Shown here one piece after another: positions 1 to 8,822 of a stretch of DNA of 64,000 nt (position 1 is its first letter; every line of letters begins with the position of its first letter). A model generated the notes under the pieces. The model had not been told where the DNA came from. It did no database searches and saw only the letters and a program-made list of their open reading frames with translations. Location of the stretch: contig CAZEQK010000002.1 of NCBI GenBank assembly GCA_964514395.1, forward strand, positions 1-64,000, read 5' to 3'. Made by a program: the position numbers and the translations under genes. The DNA is from CAZEQK01 sp964514395 (lineage in GTDB: Bacteria; Bacillota; Bacilli; Tepidibacillales; Tepidibacillaceae).

Positions 1-278
1 CCGATGGTTAGTTTGATGGTGTCGCTTCCTTTACTGATAGTAACTGTTTGGGTTTGACCATCCCAAGCGATATATGCCCCTAAACCGACTGCAACAAATC
101 TAACTGGAACGATGGTTCTTCCATCCTGATTAATGATTGGCTGTTGATCAGGAAAGGTCATCAGTTCCCCATTCATTTCTACCTTTACCGCATTTTCTGC
201 ATGTACCAGTGTGGTAAATGGTACAAAACCAATAGCTACGAGACTAAATAATAAAACGATAATACTTATTTTTTTCAT
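1..278 (-). CDS. copper amine oxidase N-terminal domain (stalk) protein, partial
   Basis: This is the N-terminal part of a secreted protein whose remainder lies before the window. The 92 visible codons hold a signal peptide (MKKISIIVLLFSLVAIGF) followed by the start of a copper-amine-oxidase-N beta domain, recognisable from VPVRFVAVGLGAYIAWDG. That domain type is common in Bacillales cell-surface proteins and does not itself imply oxidase activity. ATG at 276-278 is preceded by AGGAGG about 10 nt upstream. The segment is nearly identical to the start of the gene at 853-2004, so the two genes arose by recent duplication or gene conversion. Role in the cell surface is inferred. Confidence 0.8.
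   Translation of the reverse strand, partial: MKKISIIVLLFSLVAIGFVPFTTLVHAENAVKVEMNGELMTFPDQQPIINQDGRTIVPVRFVAVGLGAYIAWDGQTQTVTISKGSDTIKLTI
1..278. repeat. near-identical duplicate of 1727-2004
   Basis: Bases 1-278 match 1727-2004 without indels; I count two substitutions by eye. Similarity continues weakly into the upstream leader. The copy runs off the window, so its full length is unknown. Confidence 0.9.
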
Positions 279-379
279 TTCATCATTTCCTCCTAAAATT
301 TCTATTTTATATATTTAAATATCTATTATCCCTAACCTTAACAGTTCTTTTAAATGAAAATCTGCGATAGGTGGGTTGT

Positions 380-802
380 TTATTGATGTGTGGTTGTGCC
401 TTGTACATTAGGAAAATAGTTATTATCATAGGGTTGTCCACCTGAGGTAAACCCTAAATATCTCCATTCATTTTTTCCTGTACAAGCCGATGTTCTTTGT
501 TCGTTTCCTATAACATTTATTTGATTACCATATACAATATCTCCATCATAATTTTGATAGGTAGTAAAGTTAGGATAAAATTCATAATATCCTGTTTTGC
601 CGTCTTTATCTACTCCAAAGACGTTTATAGAATCTGGATATCCTGCGCTTTTTACATACTCCTTAAATTTATCATAGCTTGTAAATACCCCTGCATAGCT
701 TGTTGGCTTACTACAAGTAGATGCTTTTCCTTTTTGAAAAGGAATAAAGGTAAATAATAGAATCAGAATAAATAGAAAGGTTAGTAGTTTCTTGTATAAC
801 AT
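380..802 (-). CDS. small secreted protein of unknown function
   Basis: A 140-residue protein with a clear signal peptide (lysine at residues 4-5, hydrophobic stretch to about residue 20, possible cleavage near KASTC). The mature part is rich in Tyr, Asn and Gly, has two Cys (about residues 30 and 107) and ends in WRYLGFTSGGQPYDNNYFP. That kind of segment also occurs near the start of larger secreted Bacillus proteins, so this may be a shortened version. ATG is preceded by GGAGGAGG at good spacing. It lies between the two duplicated stalk genes on the same strand. I do not recognise a specific function. Confidence 0.7.
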   Translation of the reverse strand: MLYKKLLTFLFILILLFTFIPFQKGKASTCSKPTSYAGVFTSYDKFKEYVKSAGYPDSINVFGVDKDGKTGYYEFYPNFTTYQNYDGDIVYGNQINVIGNEQRTSACTGKNEWRYLGFTSGGQPYDNNYFPNVQGTTTHQ

Positions 803-852
803 ATAAACCTCCTCCCGTTAGGTTGTTTCAAATTTATGTTTGACTACAGGTT

Positions 853-2004
853 CTATTTAATATAACTAAAGAAAAAATGTAATGTCATATCCCTGCCTGT
901 GTTTCCTACATCGACTTGAACATTATCTATTTTATAAGTTCTTCTAATGACTTCAGGCGGATGTGTGACTAAATCATTGTATTCATATAAAATCTCATTA
1001 AAGACCTTCTCCCCTGTCTCTTTCCCAAAAATGCCAATGATTGCATCATGTAATCTTTGCTTGTAATAGTCATTTACATACCCATCTGCTGCTGATTCAT
1101 ATAAACGATATAATTCTAATTCAAATACTACCTTGTCGCTAAATCTATCATCCTGCCAATCTCGTTTCGCACTATAATATAGTTTTTCATTAAAGTCAAA
1201 AGTAAAGAAGGTGATATCATTGTTTACCCCTGTTTCATTATAGCCATATCTGATTACTGCGTTTTCATTCGGGTAGGTAATTCCTACATACCCCTCTTTT
1301 CCAATTAACGCCCTGGTTACGTTATATACTTGGGTGTTGATATTAGGATTCATCGTTCCTTCTAGGATATGATATTTATTCGTATTTCCACTATAATCAC
1401 TAAAATCGTAGAGTTGGATGGTGTGATCTACTACCTTATAGCCATATGGCTCAACATTTGGATCATAAATATTGGTTAAGTCCGTAATATTTGCTTTTGT
1501 AAATACATCATCCCCATTTGGGGTGTATGCTGTACCTCCTGTTTGACTTCCTGTTGTATCCTGTGCCTTTGTCTTTACAATGACAGTCTTTGTAGCTCCA
1601 TCCCAAGCGACATATGCCCCTAAGCCTTCAGATACAAAACGAAGTGGAACCATGGTTCGACTATTGACGATACTTGCCGAGGTATCAAAGGTTAAGACTT
1701 GGCCGTTTTTTGTTGCCTGTTTTTCACCGATGGTTAGTTTGATGGTGTCGCTTCCTTTACTGATAGTAACTGTTTGGGTTTGACCATCCCAAGCGATATA
1801 TGCCCCTAAACCGACTGCAACAAATCTAACTGGAACGATGGTTCTTCCATCCTGATTAATGATTGGCTGTTGATCAGGAAAGGTCATCAGTTCCCCATTC
1901 ATTTCTACCTTTACCGCATTTTCTGCATGTACCAGTGTGGTAAATGGTACAAAACCAATAGCTACAAGACTAAATAATAAAACGATAATGCTTATTTTTT
2001 TCAT
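853..2004 (-). CDS. copper amine oxidase N-terminal domain (stalk) protein
   Basis: A 383-residue secreted protein. Residues 1-27 form a signal peptide. Residues about 30-145 contain two tandem copper-amine-oxidase-N repeats (AYIAWDG and AYVAWDG signatures, each followed by a TVTI/TVIV strand). Residues about 165-383 are an acidic, aromatic C-terminal domain I do not recognise. The stalk domain is widespread in surface proteins of Paenibacillus-like organisms and normally lacks copper chemistry. ATG is preceded by AGGGGG. The first 278 bp are duplicated at the left window edge. Cell-surface location is inferred from the signal peptide. Confidence 0.85.
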   Translation of the reverse strand: MKKISIIVLLFSLVAIGFVPFTTLVHAENAVKVEMNGELMTFPDQQPIINQDGRTIVPVRFVAVGLGAYIAWDGQTQTVTISKGSDTIKLTIGEKQATKNGQVLTFDTSASIVNSRTMVPLRFVSEGLGAYVAWDGATKTVIVKTKAQDTTGSQTGGTAYTPNGDDVFTKANITDLTNIYDPNVEPYGYKVVDHTIQLYDFSDYSGNTNKYHILEGTMNPNINTQVYNVTRALIGKEGYVGITYPNENAVIRYGYNETGVNNDITFFTFDFNEKLYYSAKRDWQDDRFSDKVVFELELYRLYESAADGYVNDYYKQRLHDAIIGIFGKETGEKVFNEILYEYNDLVTHPPEVIRRTYKIDNVQVDVGNTGRDMTLHFFFSYIK

Positions 2005-2202
2005 TTTTATTTCCCCCTAAAAATTCTACTTTTATATAGTGAACACAATAAAAGCTTGATCCGGTTGAATCAAGCAGAAAAGAAGATTTCCTTGTTATTT
2101 GTCTTCACTACTTGTTAAATATTAGACATTTACCATAATATTAATAATTTGACAAATAATTTGTTAATCCTTTTTATTTTTACATGGTTCTACACTATAA
2201 GT

Positions 2203-2234
2203 AAAAAAAAAGCAGAATTTCATCTGCTTTTTTG
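2203..2234 (-). terminator. Rho-independent terminator of SDR gene
   Basis: Stem AGCAGA...TCTGCT with a run of nine T on the minus strand, 26 bp after the stop of the SDR gene. Confidence 0.8.
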
Positions 2235-2259
2235 CTTTTCTCCACAAAACTCATATCAC

Positions 2260-3105
2260 TTACTCGGTTTTACTCTTTAGAATTAGCTTTTCCCACCATT
2301 TCCAAGGTAATAATCCTCTAAGTAGGATTGCTGCTTTTACTCCTTTACCAATAGAAAACCGTAGTTTGTTTATCTCTTGTCTTTGAACTAGATCCTTTAC
2401 CAAGGCTACCACCTCGATCGGATCGCCGAAGTCTTTCTCATTCTTTGCTATTTTCTTTTCGATTTTTTTTATATAGGCATAATAGGGTGACTCTTCATTA
2501 ATCCTTTTCGTAATAATCTCCTGACCCTTTTGCCATATTTTCGTTTTATAGGAACCAGGCTCAACGATAGCAACATCGATTCCAAAAGGCTTTAATTCAA
2601 GTCTTAAGGCTTCACTAAGTCCTTCAACTGCAAACTTTGAGGAAACATATGGGGATAAGCCTGGATAACCTATTCTACCACTGATACTACTAATATTAAT
2701 GATTTTCCCTTTGCGTTTTTCTCGCATGAAAGGAATGACCACTTGAGTTACCGCAATTAAGCCAAATAGATTGGTCTCAAATTGCTTACGATAATCATCA
2801 ACGGCCACCTCCTCTAAAAATCCCCCATCGGCATAGCCTGCATTATTAATCAACACATCAACTTGACCAATATCATTTAAAAAACTTTTCAGCTCAGAAA
2901 TAGAATCAGTCTTTGTTACATTTAATGAATGCACCTTGAGCGTATTCTCTAGTTTATTCTCTCTAATTGCCTTTTGTAGCTCGTTTTCTCTAGATGGATT
3001 ACGGACTGTTGCAATGACGTGATAATTGCTTTTTGCTAATTCAATGGCAAATAACAAACCAAAACCACTTGATGCACCAGTAATCAGTACCACCTCTTTA
3101 TTCAT
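2260..3105 (-). CDS. short-chain dehydrogenase/reductase
   Basis: A classical SDR NAD(P)-dependent oxidoreductase of about 281 residues. The Rossmann cofactor motif TGASSGFG lies near residue 12, NNAG near residue 88, the catalytic Ser in NISSISG, and the YxxxK pair in YVSSKFAVEG. The reading frame could begin 12 bp earlier, but AAAGGAG abuts that upstream ATG directly. I therefore prefer ATG at 3105 (MNKEVV), with the ribosome site at normal distance. The C-terminus carries a basic helix region (LLRGLLPWKWWEKLI) that may touch membrane. Substrate is not predictable. It appears monocistronic with its own terminator. Confidence 0.85.
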   Translation of the reverse strand: MNKEVVLITGASSGFGLLFAIELAKSNYHVIATVRNPSRENELQKAIRENKLENTLKVHSLNVTKTDSISELKSFLNDIGQVDVLINNAGYADGGFLEEVAVDDYRKQFETNLFGLIAVTQVVIPFMREKRKGKIINISSISGRIGYPGLSPYVSSKFAVEGLSEALRLELKPFGIDVAIVEPGSYKTKIWQKGQEIITKRINEESPYYAYIKKIEKKIAKNEKDFGDPIEVVALVKDLVQRQEINKLRFSIGKGVKAAILLRGLLPWKWWEKLILKSKTE

Positions 3106-3317
3106 CAAGCTCACCATCTCCTTTTATTTAATTCTACCATTTATTCGATAACTAACCGTTGCTAATACTCCATCTTCTACATAGTAAGAATAGCATCTAG
3201 GTGGAGTATAAAACCCCATCCAAATGCAGTTTCACTCTATCTTAAATTCGTGTATAATCTACTTTGTATGTTATCATATTTTTTGAGAACGAAGTATATC
3301 GCAGAAGGGTGTTCAAA

Positions 3318-4874
3318 ATGAGTATATTATCAGTAAAAAATTTAAGTCACGGTTTTGGAGAACGAGCTATTTTTGAGGATGTTTCCTTTCGACTTTTAAA
3401 GGGTGAACATATTGGACTAATCGGTGCCAATGGTGAAGGCAAATCTACTTTCATGAATATAATAACGAGGAAACTAGAGCCTGATGTAGGTGAAATCGAG
3501 TGGGCAAAGCAAGTCCGTGTAGGTTATTTAGACCAGCACACCATTCTTGAAAAAGGAATGACCATTCGCGATGTGCTAAAAAGTGCTTATCAATATCTCT
3601 TCAATCTTGAAGCAGATATGAATAAGATGTATGAAACAATGGCAGACACAACACCAGAGCAATTAGAGCAGCTCCTTGAGGAAGTCGGTGTCATTCAGGA
3701 TATGTTAACAAATAATGATTTTTATACGATAGATGCGAAGGTAGAAGAAATAGCTCGTGGTTTAGGATTAATCGATATCGGGATTGATAAGGATGTAGAC
3801 GATCTTAGTGGCGGACAAAGAACAAAGGTGTTACTTGCAAAGCTATTACTTGAAAAACCAGATATCCTCCTGTTAGATGAGCCTACCAATTATCTTGACG
3901 AACAACATATCGAATGGCTAAGGCGCTACCTTCAGGAATATGAAAATGCCTTTATCATCATTTCCCATGACATTCCATTTCTTAATAGTGTCATAAACCT
4001 TATCTATCATATGGAAAACCAAGAGTTAAATAGATATGTAGGGGATTATGATAATTTTCTTCAAACCCACGAAGCAAAAAAACAGCAGTTAGAATCTGCA
4101 TATAAAAAGCAACAACAGGAAATCAATGAATTGAAGGATTTTGTTGCTAGAAACAAGGCACGTGTTTCCACAAGAAATATGGCGATGTCTAGACAGAAAA
4201 AATTAGATAAGATGGATGTCATTGAACTCGCAAAGGAAAAGCCAAAGCCTCAATTTCAATTTAAGGAAGCTCGTGCTTCAGGCAAATTAATTTTTGCAGC
4301 AAAGGAGCTAGTCATTGGCTATGATGAGCCGCTTTCTAGTCCATTAAATCTACAAATGGAACGTGGTCAAAAAATTGCCATCATCGGAGCCAATGGTATT
4401 GGTAAAACAACCCTATTAAAAAGTATCCTTGGTGTAAAGAAGCCACTCTCTGGCACCGTAGAATTAGGTGATTATCTTCATATCGGTTATTTTGAGCAGG
4501 AAATGAAGGATAAAAATAATAAAACCTGTATTGAAGAATTTTGGGAGGAGTACCCTGCCTATACTCAATATGAGGTTCGTGCAGCCCTCGCTAAATGTGG
4601 ACTCACGACAAAACATATTGAAAGCAAGATTGTTGTCCTTAGTGGTGGTGAAAAAGCAAAGGTACGCTTAGCAAAGTTAATCAATAAAGAGACGAATTTA
4701 TTGGTATTAGATGAACCTACCAATCACTTGGATGTAGATGCCAAGGAGGAGCTAAAGCGTGCCCTAAAAGAATACAAGGGCAATATTCTATTGATTAGTC
4801 ACGAACCAGAATTTTATCAGGATATTGTAACTGACATCTGGAATCTTGAAGCATGGACAACAAAAGTAGTATAA
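3318..4874 (+). CDS. ABC-F family ATP-binding protein (YfmM-like)
   Basis: A 518-residue soluble protein with two ABC cassettes and no membrane domain. First cassette: Walker A GANGEGKST (about residue 38), signature LSGGQRTK, Walker B LLLDEPTNYLD. Second: Walker A GANGIGKTT, signature LSGGEKAK, Walker B LVLDEPTNHLD. A charged helical interdomain linker rich in Lys and Gln lies between them. ABC-F proteins act on ribosomes as translation factors or resistance proteins. This one resembles housekeeping YfmM-type members rather than known resistance types. The open frame extends 54 bp upstream, but AGAAGGG before ATG at 3318 and conservation of MSILSVKNL mark that start. Confidence 0.9.
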   Translation: MSILSVKNLSHGFGERAIFEDVSFRLLKGEHIGLIGANGEGKSTFMNIITRKLEPDVGEIEWAKQVRVGYLDQHTILEKGMTIRDVLKSAYQYLFNLEADMNKMYETMADTTPEQLEQLLEEVGVIQDMLTNNDFYTIDAKVEEIARGLGLIDIGIDKDVDDLSGGQRTKVLLAKLLLEKPDILLLDEPTNYLDEQHIEWLRRYLQEYENAFIIISHDIPFLNSVINLIYHMENQELNRYVGDYDNFLQTHEAKKQQLESAYKKQQQEINELKDFVARNKARVSTRNMAMSRQKKLDKMDVIELAKEKPKPQFQFKEARASGKLIFAAKELVIGYDEPLSSPLNLQMERGQKIAIIGANGIGKTTLLKSILGVKKPLSGTVELGDYLHIGYFEQEMKDKNNKTCIEEFWEEYPAYTQYEVRAALAKCGLTTKHIESKIVVLSGGEKAKVRLAKLINKETNLLVLDEPTNHLDVDAKEELKRALKEYKGNILLISHEPEFYQDIVTDIWNLEAWTTKVV

Positions 4875-4886
4875 GCATAAATAAAG

Positions 4887-4916
4887 AAATCCCCATGTTT
4901 GAATAACATGGGGATT
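4887..4916. terminator. bidirectional terminator
   Basis: Perfect 13-bp stem (AAATCCCCATGTT / AACATGGGGATTT) with A and T tracts on both sides, between two convergent genes. Confidence 0.85.
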
Positions 4917-4920
4917 TCAT

Positions 4921-5166
4921 TTAGATATCTTCTTCAAAAATCTCAGCACCCTTACGAATTTCTTCGAGGGTCTCTTTTATTTCCTGCTCATATTCCTTTG
5001 GTGCATAAACGCTTCCCCAGCCATTCGATATTTGAAACAGGTTACCATAGACATCATCGTAATAGGATCGAATGATATGGGGAATATCCTGTTCTGATAG
5101 GATATCATCTAAAATTTGTGATTCTATTTCATTATCAAGGACTGCCACCTTCACATAATTATCCAT
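4921..5166 (-). CDS. small DUF2007-like putative signal-transducing protein
   Basis: An acidic protein of about 81 residues with no signal peptide or membrane segment. The pattern, early hydrophobic strand VKVAVLDNEIESQILDDIL, then IPHIIRS, then a GWGSVYAPKEY region and C-terminal helix, fits the small PII-like fold of DUF2007 proteins; this is family recognition by eye. A GTG nine bases upstream overlaps the AAGGGG ribosome site, so ATG at 5166 (MDNYVK) is preferred. It converges on the ABC-F gene with a shared terminator. Function unknown. Confidence 0.65.
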   Translation of the reverse strand: MDNYVKVAVLDNEIESQILDDILSEQDIPHIIRSYYDDVYGNLFQISNGWGSVYAPKEYEQEIKETLEEIRKGAEIFEEDI

Positions 5167-5357
5167 GTTATTCACCCCTTAGGATTGAAAGCTATTTAAT
5201 ATATTATATACGCTAGCTCATATTCCTATGATATAACAATTTCTATCTATTTGTAAAAAAATATATACTTCTAAGCTTATCTATCATGTAATATGATAAA
5301 AAGAGTCAAAAAGCTATTCCAATGCTATGAACATTTAGAGATAAGGAGGAATCATAA

Positions 5358-5735
5358 ATGGGATTGTTAAGCGGTATGCTTGGCCATGCATCAGAGATTG
5401 ATATTCAAAAGCTTGAACAGGACTTTGAAAAGATTCTGGCTGACCAAGAAGAAATAGAAAAGGCATATAAAATCATCAGAGATCTCTTTGTCTTTACCAA
5501 TAAGCGTCTAATATTAGTTGACAAGCAAGGGATGACTGGTAAAAAGGTAGAATATCACTCTATCCCCTATAAGAGCATTACACATTTCAGTGTAGAGACA
5601 GCAGGACACTTCGATATGGATGCTGAGCTTAAGATTTGGATTTCTAGTACCCATGATCCAATCATCAAGGAGTTTAAGAAGGATAAAAATATCTATGATG
5701 TACAAAGGGCACTAGCTAATTACTTATTAAAGTAA
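5358..5735 (+). CDS. bacterial PH-domain protein (bPH_1 type)
   Basis: A 125-residue cytosolic protein matching the bacterial pleckstrin-homology family PF08000. Typical features are the N-terminal MGLLSGMLGHASEID, the central strand block LFVFTNKRLILVDKQG, IPYKSITHFSVETAGHFDMDAELKIW, and a C-terminal helix. ATG follows AAGGAGG at about 8 nt. Family members are small housekeeping proteins of unknown role. It stands alone, ending in a bidirectional terminator shared with the GH65 gene. Function cannot be inferred further. Confidence 0.85.
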   Translation: MGLLSGMLGHASEIDIQKLEQDFEKILADQEEIEKAYKIIRDLFVFTNKRLILVDKQGMTGKKVEYHSIPYKSITHFSVETAGHFDMDAELKIWISSTHDPIIKEFKKDKNIYDVQRALANYLLK

Positions 5736-5774
5736 AACGAAACTACCGACTAATGATAGTCGGTAGTTTCGTTT
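5735..5774. terminator. bidirectional terminator
   Basis: Perfect 17-bp stem beginning AAACGAAACTACCGACT between convergent genes; the right arm ends against the stop codon of the GH65 fusion gene. Confidence 0.9.
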
Positions 5775-8700
5775 CTATTCTTCTTTGGAAAACTGCTTGA
5801 TTAGCACCTCATAGCTTAAGCCTGTCGTATCTTTTATGAGCCAATCAGCATCCTTTAAATCTTCTTCTTTTCCTATGCCAACTGCATAGATTCCTGCGGA
5901 CTTTATGGCAGTAATCCCAGCCTGGGAATCTTCAATTCCTATGCAATTTTCATAAGGAATTTCTAATTTATCGGCTGCTGTCATAAATATTTCCGGATCA
6001 GGTTTTCCTTTTTTAACTGTTGCTGCATCAACCATATAATCAAAATAATCCCTAAGCTCTAGCTGCTCGATAACAGCAAAGGCATTCTTACTCGCTGATG
6101 CTAAGCCAATCTTAATACTATGCTCCTTTAGGTCTACAAGTAATACTTTAATCCCAGGCAGGACATCCTTAGGAGAGATAACTTGAATCATTGATTGATA
6201 ATACTCATTTTTCTTCTTGGCTAAAAGCATTTTTTCTTCATCAGAATAGGTTTGATTGCTCTGCTGTAGAATGATGTCTAGTGATTCTAGTCTTCCTATT
6301 CCTTTTAATCTTTCGTTAAATGCCCGATCAAAGGGAATATTTAATTCATCTGCTAGCTTCTTCCATGCTAAATAATGAAATTCGGCTGTATCTATAATAA
6401 CACCATCTAGGTCAAAGATAACTGCTTCTATTTTAGTTCCCTTTTTTACAACCATCTTCTTATTTTGTTCAAGTAGAATAGATTGCTTCTGATGATAGAT
6501 TTCAATGGTATCGCCTTCTAATAGTAGATATTCAACTTGATCTCTTAAAACATGAACATCAATCAGACGATTTTTAAAGGTTATTTTGAAGCGATATTCC
6601 TCCCAGCCATCTGGTACGATTGGCTTTAAATAAAGACTGCCATTATATTCACGAAGGCCAGCGAAACCGTTAACGATGACGAGCCAAGCCCCTGCCATCG
6701 CCGCTGCATGAATGCCATCCCTCACGTTATGGTTAATATCATCTAAGTCCATTCTAGCCGTGCATAAGAAGTAATGATAGGCCTTTTCTATATAGCCTAT
6801 TTCTGCCCCAACAATACCATAAATACAGGTAGATAGAGAAGAATCATGGGTTGTAATTGGTTCATAATAATCAAAATTACGTTTCTTCTCCGCTAAAGAA
6901 AAACGGTCTCCCTGTAGAAACAATGCCAACACAAGATCTGCTTGCTTTAAGACTTGATGACGATAAATAACTAAAGGATGGTAATGCAATAATAATGGAT
7001 AATTCTCTTTTGGTGTGTTTTCAAAATCCCATACCTGTTTATCCAGAAAAGAATCATCCTGTGGAATAATGGCAAGTTCCTTATCATCAGGAATGTACAT
7101 CGAAGCTGCGGCCTTTTCCCAATTCTGAGACTCATCTGACTCTAAACCAATTTTCTTAACTAATGCTTCATATCCCTTTGGAAATCTTGCCTTCATTAAT
7201 GTCGCCATCTGATAAGCATATTCTAAATGATCCTTTACCATGATATTGGTATAAGCATTGTTATTAACTAGGGCAGTATATTCATCCGGTCCAGTTACCT
7301 CATGGATACAAAACCTGCTGCCCTTTCTTTTAGAATAATGGCCCAAGTCTATCCATAATCTGGCTGTTTCAAAGAGTATTTCTGCTCCTTTTTCTACAAA
7401 AAAAGCAAAATCATCGGTTGCATTCATATATTTTTTTATTGCATAAGCAATATCGGCATTGATATGGTATTGGGCTGTACTTGCTGGATAATAAGCAGAG
7501 GTTTCTTCTCCATTTATCGTTCTCCAAGCATATAATGCACCCTTTTGTCCGACTTCGTTTGCCCTTTGTCTTGCTTTAGGTAATATATGATAACGATATT
7601 CTAAAAGCTTTTTACTAATTTCAGGATTGGTGTATAAAAAGAAAGGAAAAACATAAATTTCTGTATCCCAAAAATAATGTCCTTCATAGCCTTCCCCTGT
7701 TAATCCCTTTGCTCCAATATTGGTTTTGCCATCTTTCCCGACGGACTGAAGTAAATGAAACTGATTAAAACGAATACTCTGCTGTATCGCAGCATCCCCT
7801 TTAATTTCTACATCACTTTTATACCAAAAACGTGCAAGATACTGCTCTTGTTCATCAATTAAACCTTTAAAGCCTACTTGTTTGGCTGTTGAGACAATCT
7901 TCTTTCCTAACTCAGCTAATTTATCCTCTGTATAATCGATTGTCGTCACATAGCTAATGAATTTAGATAGTTGAATCGATTGGCTTTGCTTGGCATCGAT
8001 AATATATTTTTTCCCAACAAATTGATCTTCCACAATGGTGGACATCGTATATTCATTCGATGTAACAAGCTCATTTTCCATAGAACAGACTAAAGTAAAT
8101 TGTGTGTTATTCGTCCTTTGCTTGATTGCTCCATAACTTTCTTCATTTAATTTCTCTAGCGTATGCAATACCTGTTCTGATAAAACCGAACTAGCTCTTG
8201 GATCTCCGGTCGACACTTGATTTTTCACTTCACCATTTATTGCTGAAAGAATACTAATTTCACCATTGAAATTAAGTGGTATCACAGAATAAGAGATAGC
8301 TGCTAGATGCTTATTCGATAATGAGACAAGCTTACGAATGGAAATCTGAATCTGCTTTCCTTTTGGCGATTTCCAAATCATGTCCCTTAGCAGGATACCT
8401 TCCTTCATATCTAATGTTCGCTTATATTCGATTATTTCCCCAGTAAATAGATTAAATGGTTCGTCCTCTAAATAAAGCTTAATGATCTTACTATCCGTTA
8501 CATTTAGCATTGTTTGAGCATTCTTTGCATAGCCATATGCTGTTTCACCATAGATAATTGGTTCAGCTTCATGAAAACCATTTATATAGGTTCCATTTAC
8601 AGAGGATTGAGGAGGGCCATAATAGCCTTCCTCAAAATTCCCTCTAAAACCAATATATCCATTTCCTAAAGCAAAAATCGTTTCATCCTGTAAATTTGTT

Positions 8701-8792
8701 TCCACATCAAAAGAATGCTCAACAATTTTCCACTCGTCATAAGGGTATATCGGTTTTTTATATTTTTTTTCTAATTCCTTTGTTTTTCCCAC
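5775..8792 (-). CDS. GH65 disaccharide phosphorylase fused to beta-phosphoglucomutase
   Basis: A 1005-residue two-enzyme fusion. Residues 1 to about 770 are a GH65 inverting phosphorylase (maltose/trehalose/kojibiose/nigerose type): N-terminal beta-sandwich, (alpha/alpha)6 barrel with EVTGPDEY near residue 497 carrying the catalytic acid, phosphate-site motif THDSSLS near 647, and C-terminal beta domain. Residues about 785-1005 are a HAD-family beta-phosphoglucomutase, with the nucleophile motif FDLDGVI near 790, the cap, SASKN and GIEDSQAG. GH65 releases beta-glucose 1-phosphate plus glucose; beta-PGM converts the former to glucose 6-phosphate, so the fusion joins consecutive steps. GTG start with AGGTGG. 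It is last in the ABC sugar-uptake operon. The exact disaccharide cannot be told by eye. Confidence 0.92.
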   Translation of the reverse strand: MGKTKELEKKYKKPIYPYDEWKIVEHSFDVETNLQDETIFALGNGYIGFRGNFEEGYYGPPQSSVNGTYINGFHEAEPIIYGETAYGYAKNAQTMLNVTDSKIIKLYLEDEPFNLFTGEIIEYKRTLDMKEGILLRDMIWKSPKGKQIQISIRKLVSLSNKHLAAISYSVIPLNFNGEISILSAINGEVKNQVSTGDPRASSVLSEQVLHTLEKLNEESYGAIKQRTNNTQFTLVCSMENELVTSNEYTMSTIVEDQFVGKKYIIDAKQSQSIQLSKFISYVTTIDYTEDKLAELGKKIVSTAKQVGFKGLIDEQEQYLARFWYKSDVEIKGDAAIQQSIRFNQFHLLQSVGKDGKTNIGAKGLTGEGYEGHYFWDTEIYVFPFFLYTNPEISKKLLEYRYHILPKARQRANEVGQKGALYAWRTINGEETSAYYPASTAQYHINADIAYAIKKYMNATDDFAFFVEKGAEILFETARLWIDLGHYSKRKGSRFCIHEVTGPDEYTALVNNNAYTNIMVKDHLEYAYQMATLMKARFPKGYEALVKKIGLESDESQNWEKAAASMYIPDDKELAIIPQDDSFLDKQVWDFENTPKENYPLLLHYHPLVIYRHQVLKQADLVLALFLQGDRFSLAEKKRNFDYYEPITTHDSSLSTCIYGIVGAEIGYIEKAYHYFLCTARMDLDDINHNVRDGIHAAAMAGAWLVIVNGFAGLREYNGSLYLKPIVPDGWEEYRFKITFKNRLIDVHVLRDQVEYLLLEGDTIEIYHQKQSILLEQNKKMVVKKGTKIEAVIFDLDGVIIDTAEFHYLAWKKLADELNIPFDRAFNERLKGIGRLESLDIILQQSNQTYSDEEKMLLAKKKNEYYQSMIQVISPKDVLPGIKVLLVDLKEHSIKIGLASASKNAFAVIEQLELRDYFDYMVDAATVKKGKPDPEIFMTAADKLEIPYENCIGIEDSQAGITAIKSAGIYAVGIGKEEDLKDADWLIKDTTGLSYEVLIKQFSKEE

Positions 8793-8822
8793 TTTTAACC
8801 ACCTGCTGCTATATAAGTTGAG

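Noticed and set aside
2052..2075. Stem GCTTGAT / ATCAAGC upstream of the stalk gene
   Set aside because: Lies in the leader without a clear T-run or known riboswitch features; may be a chance hairpin.
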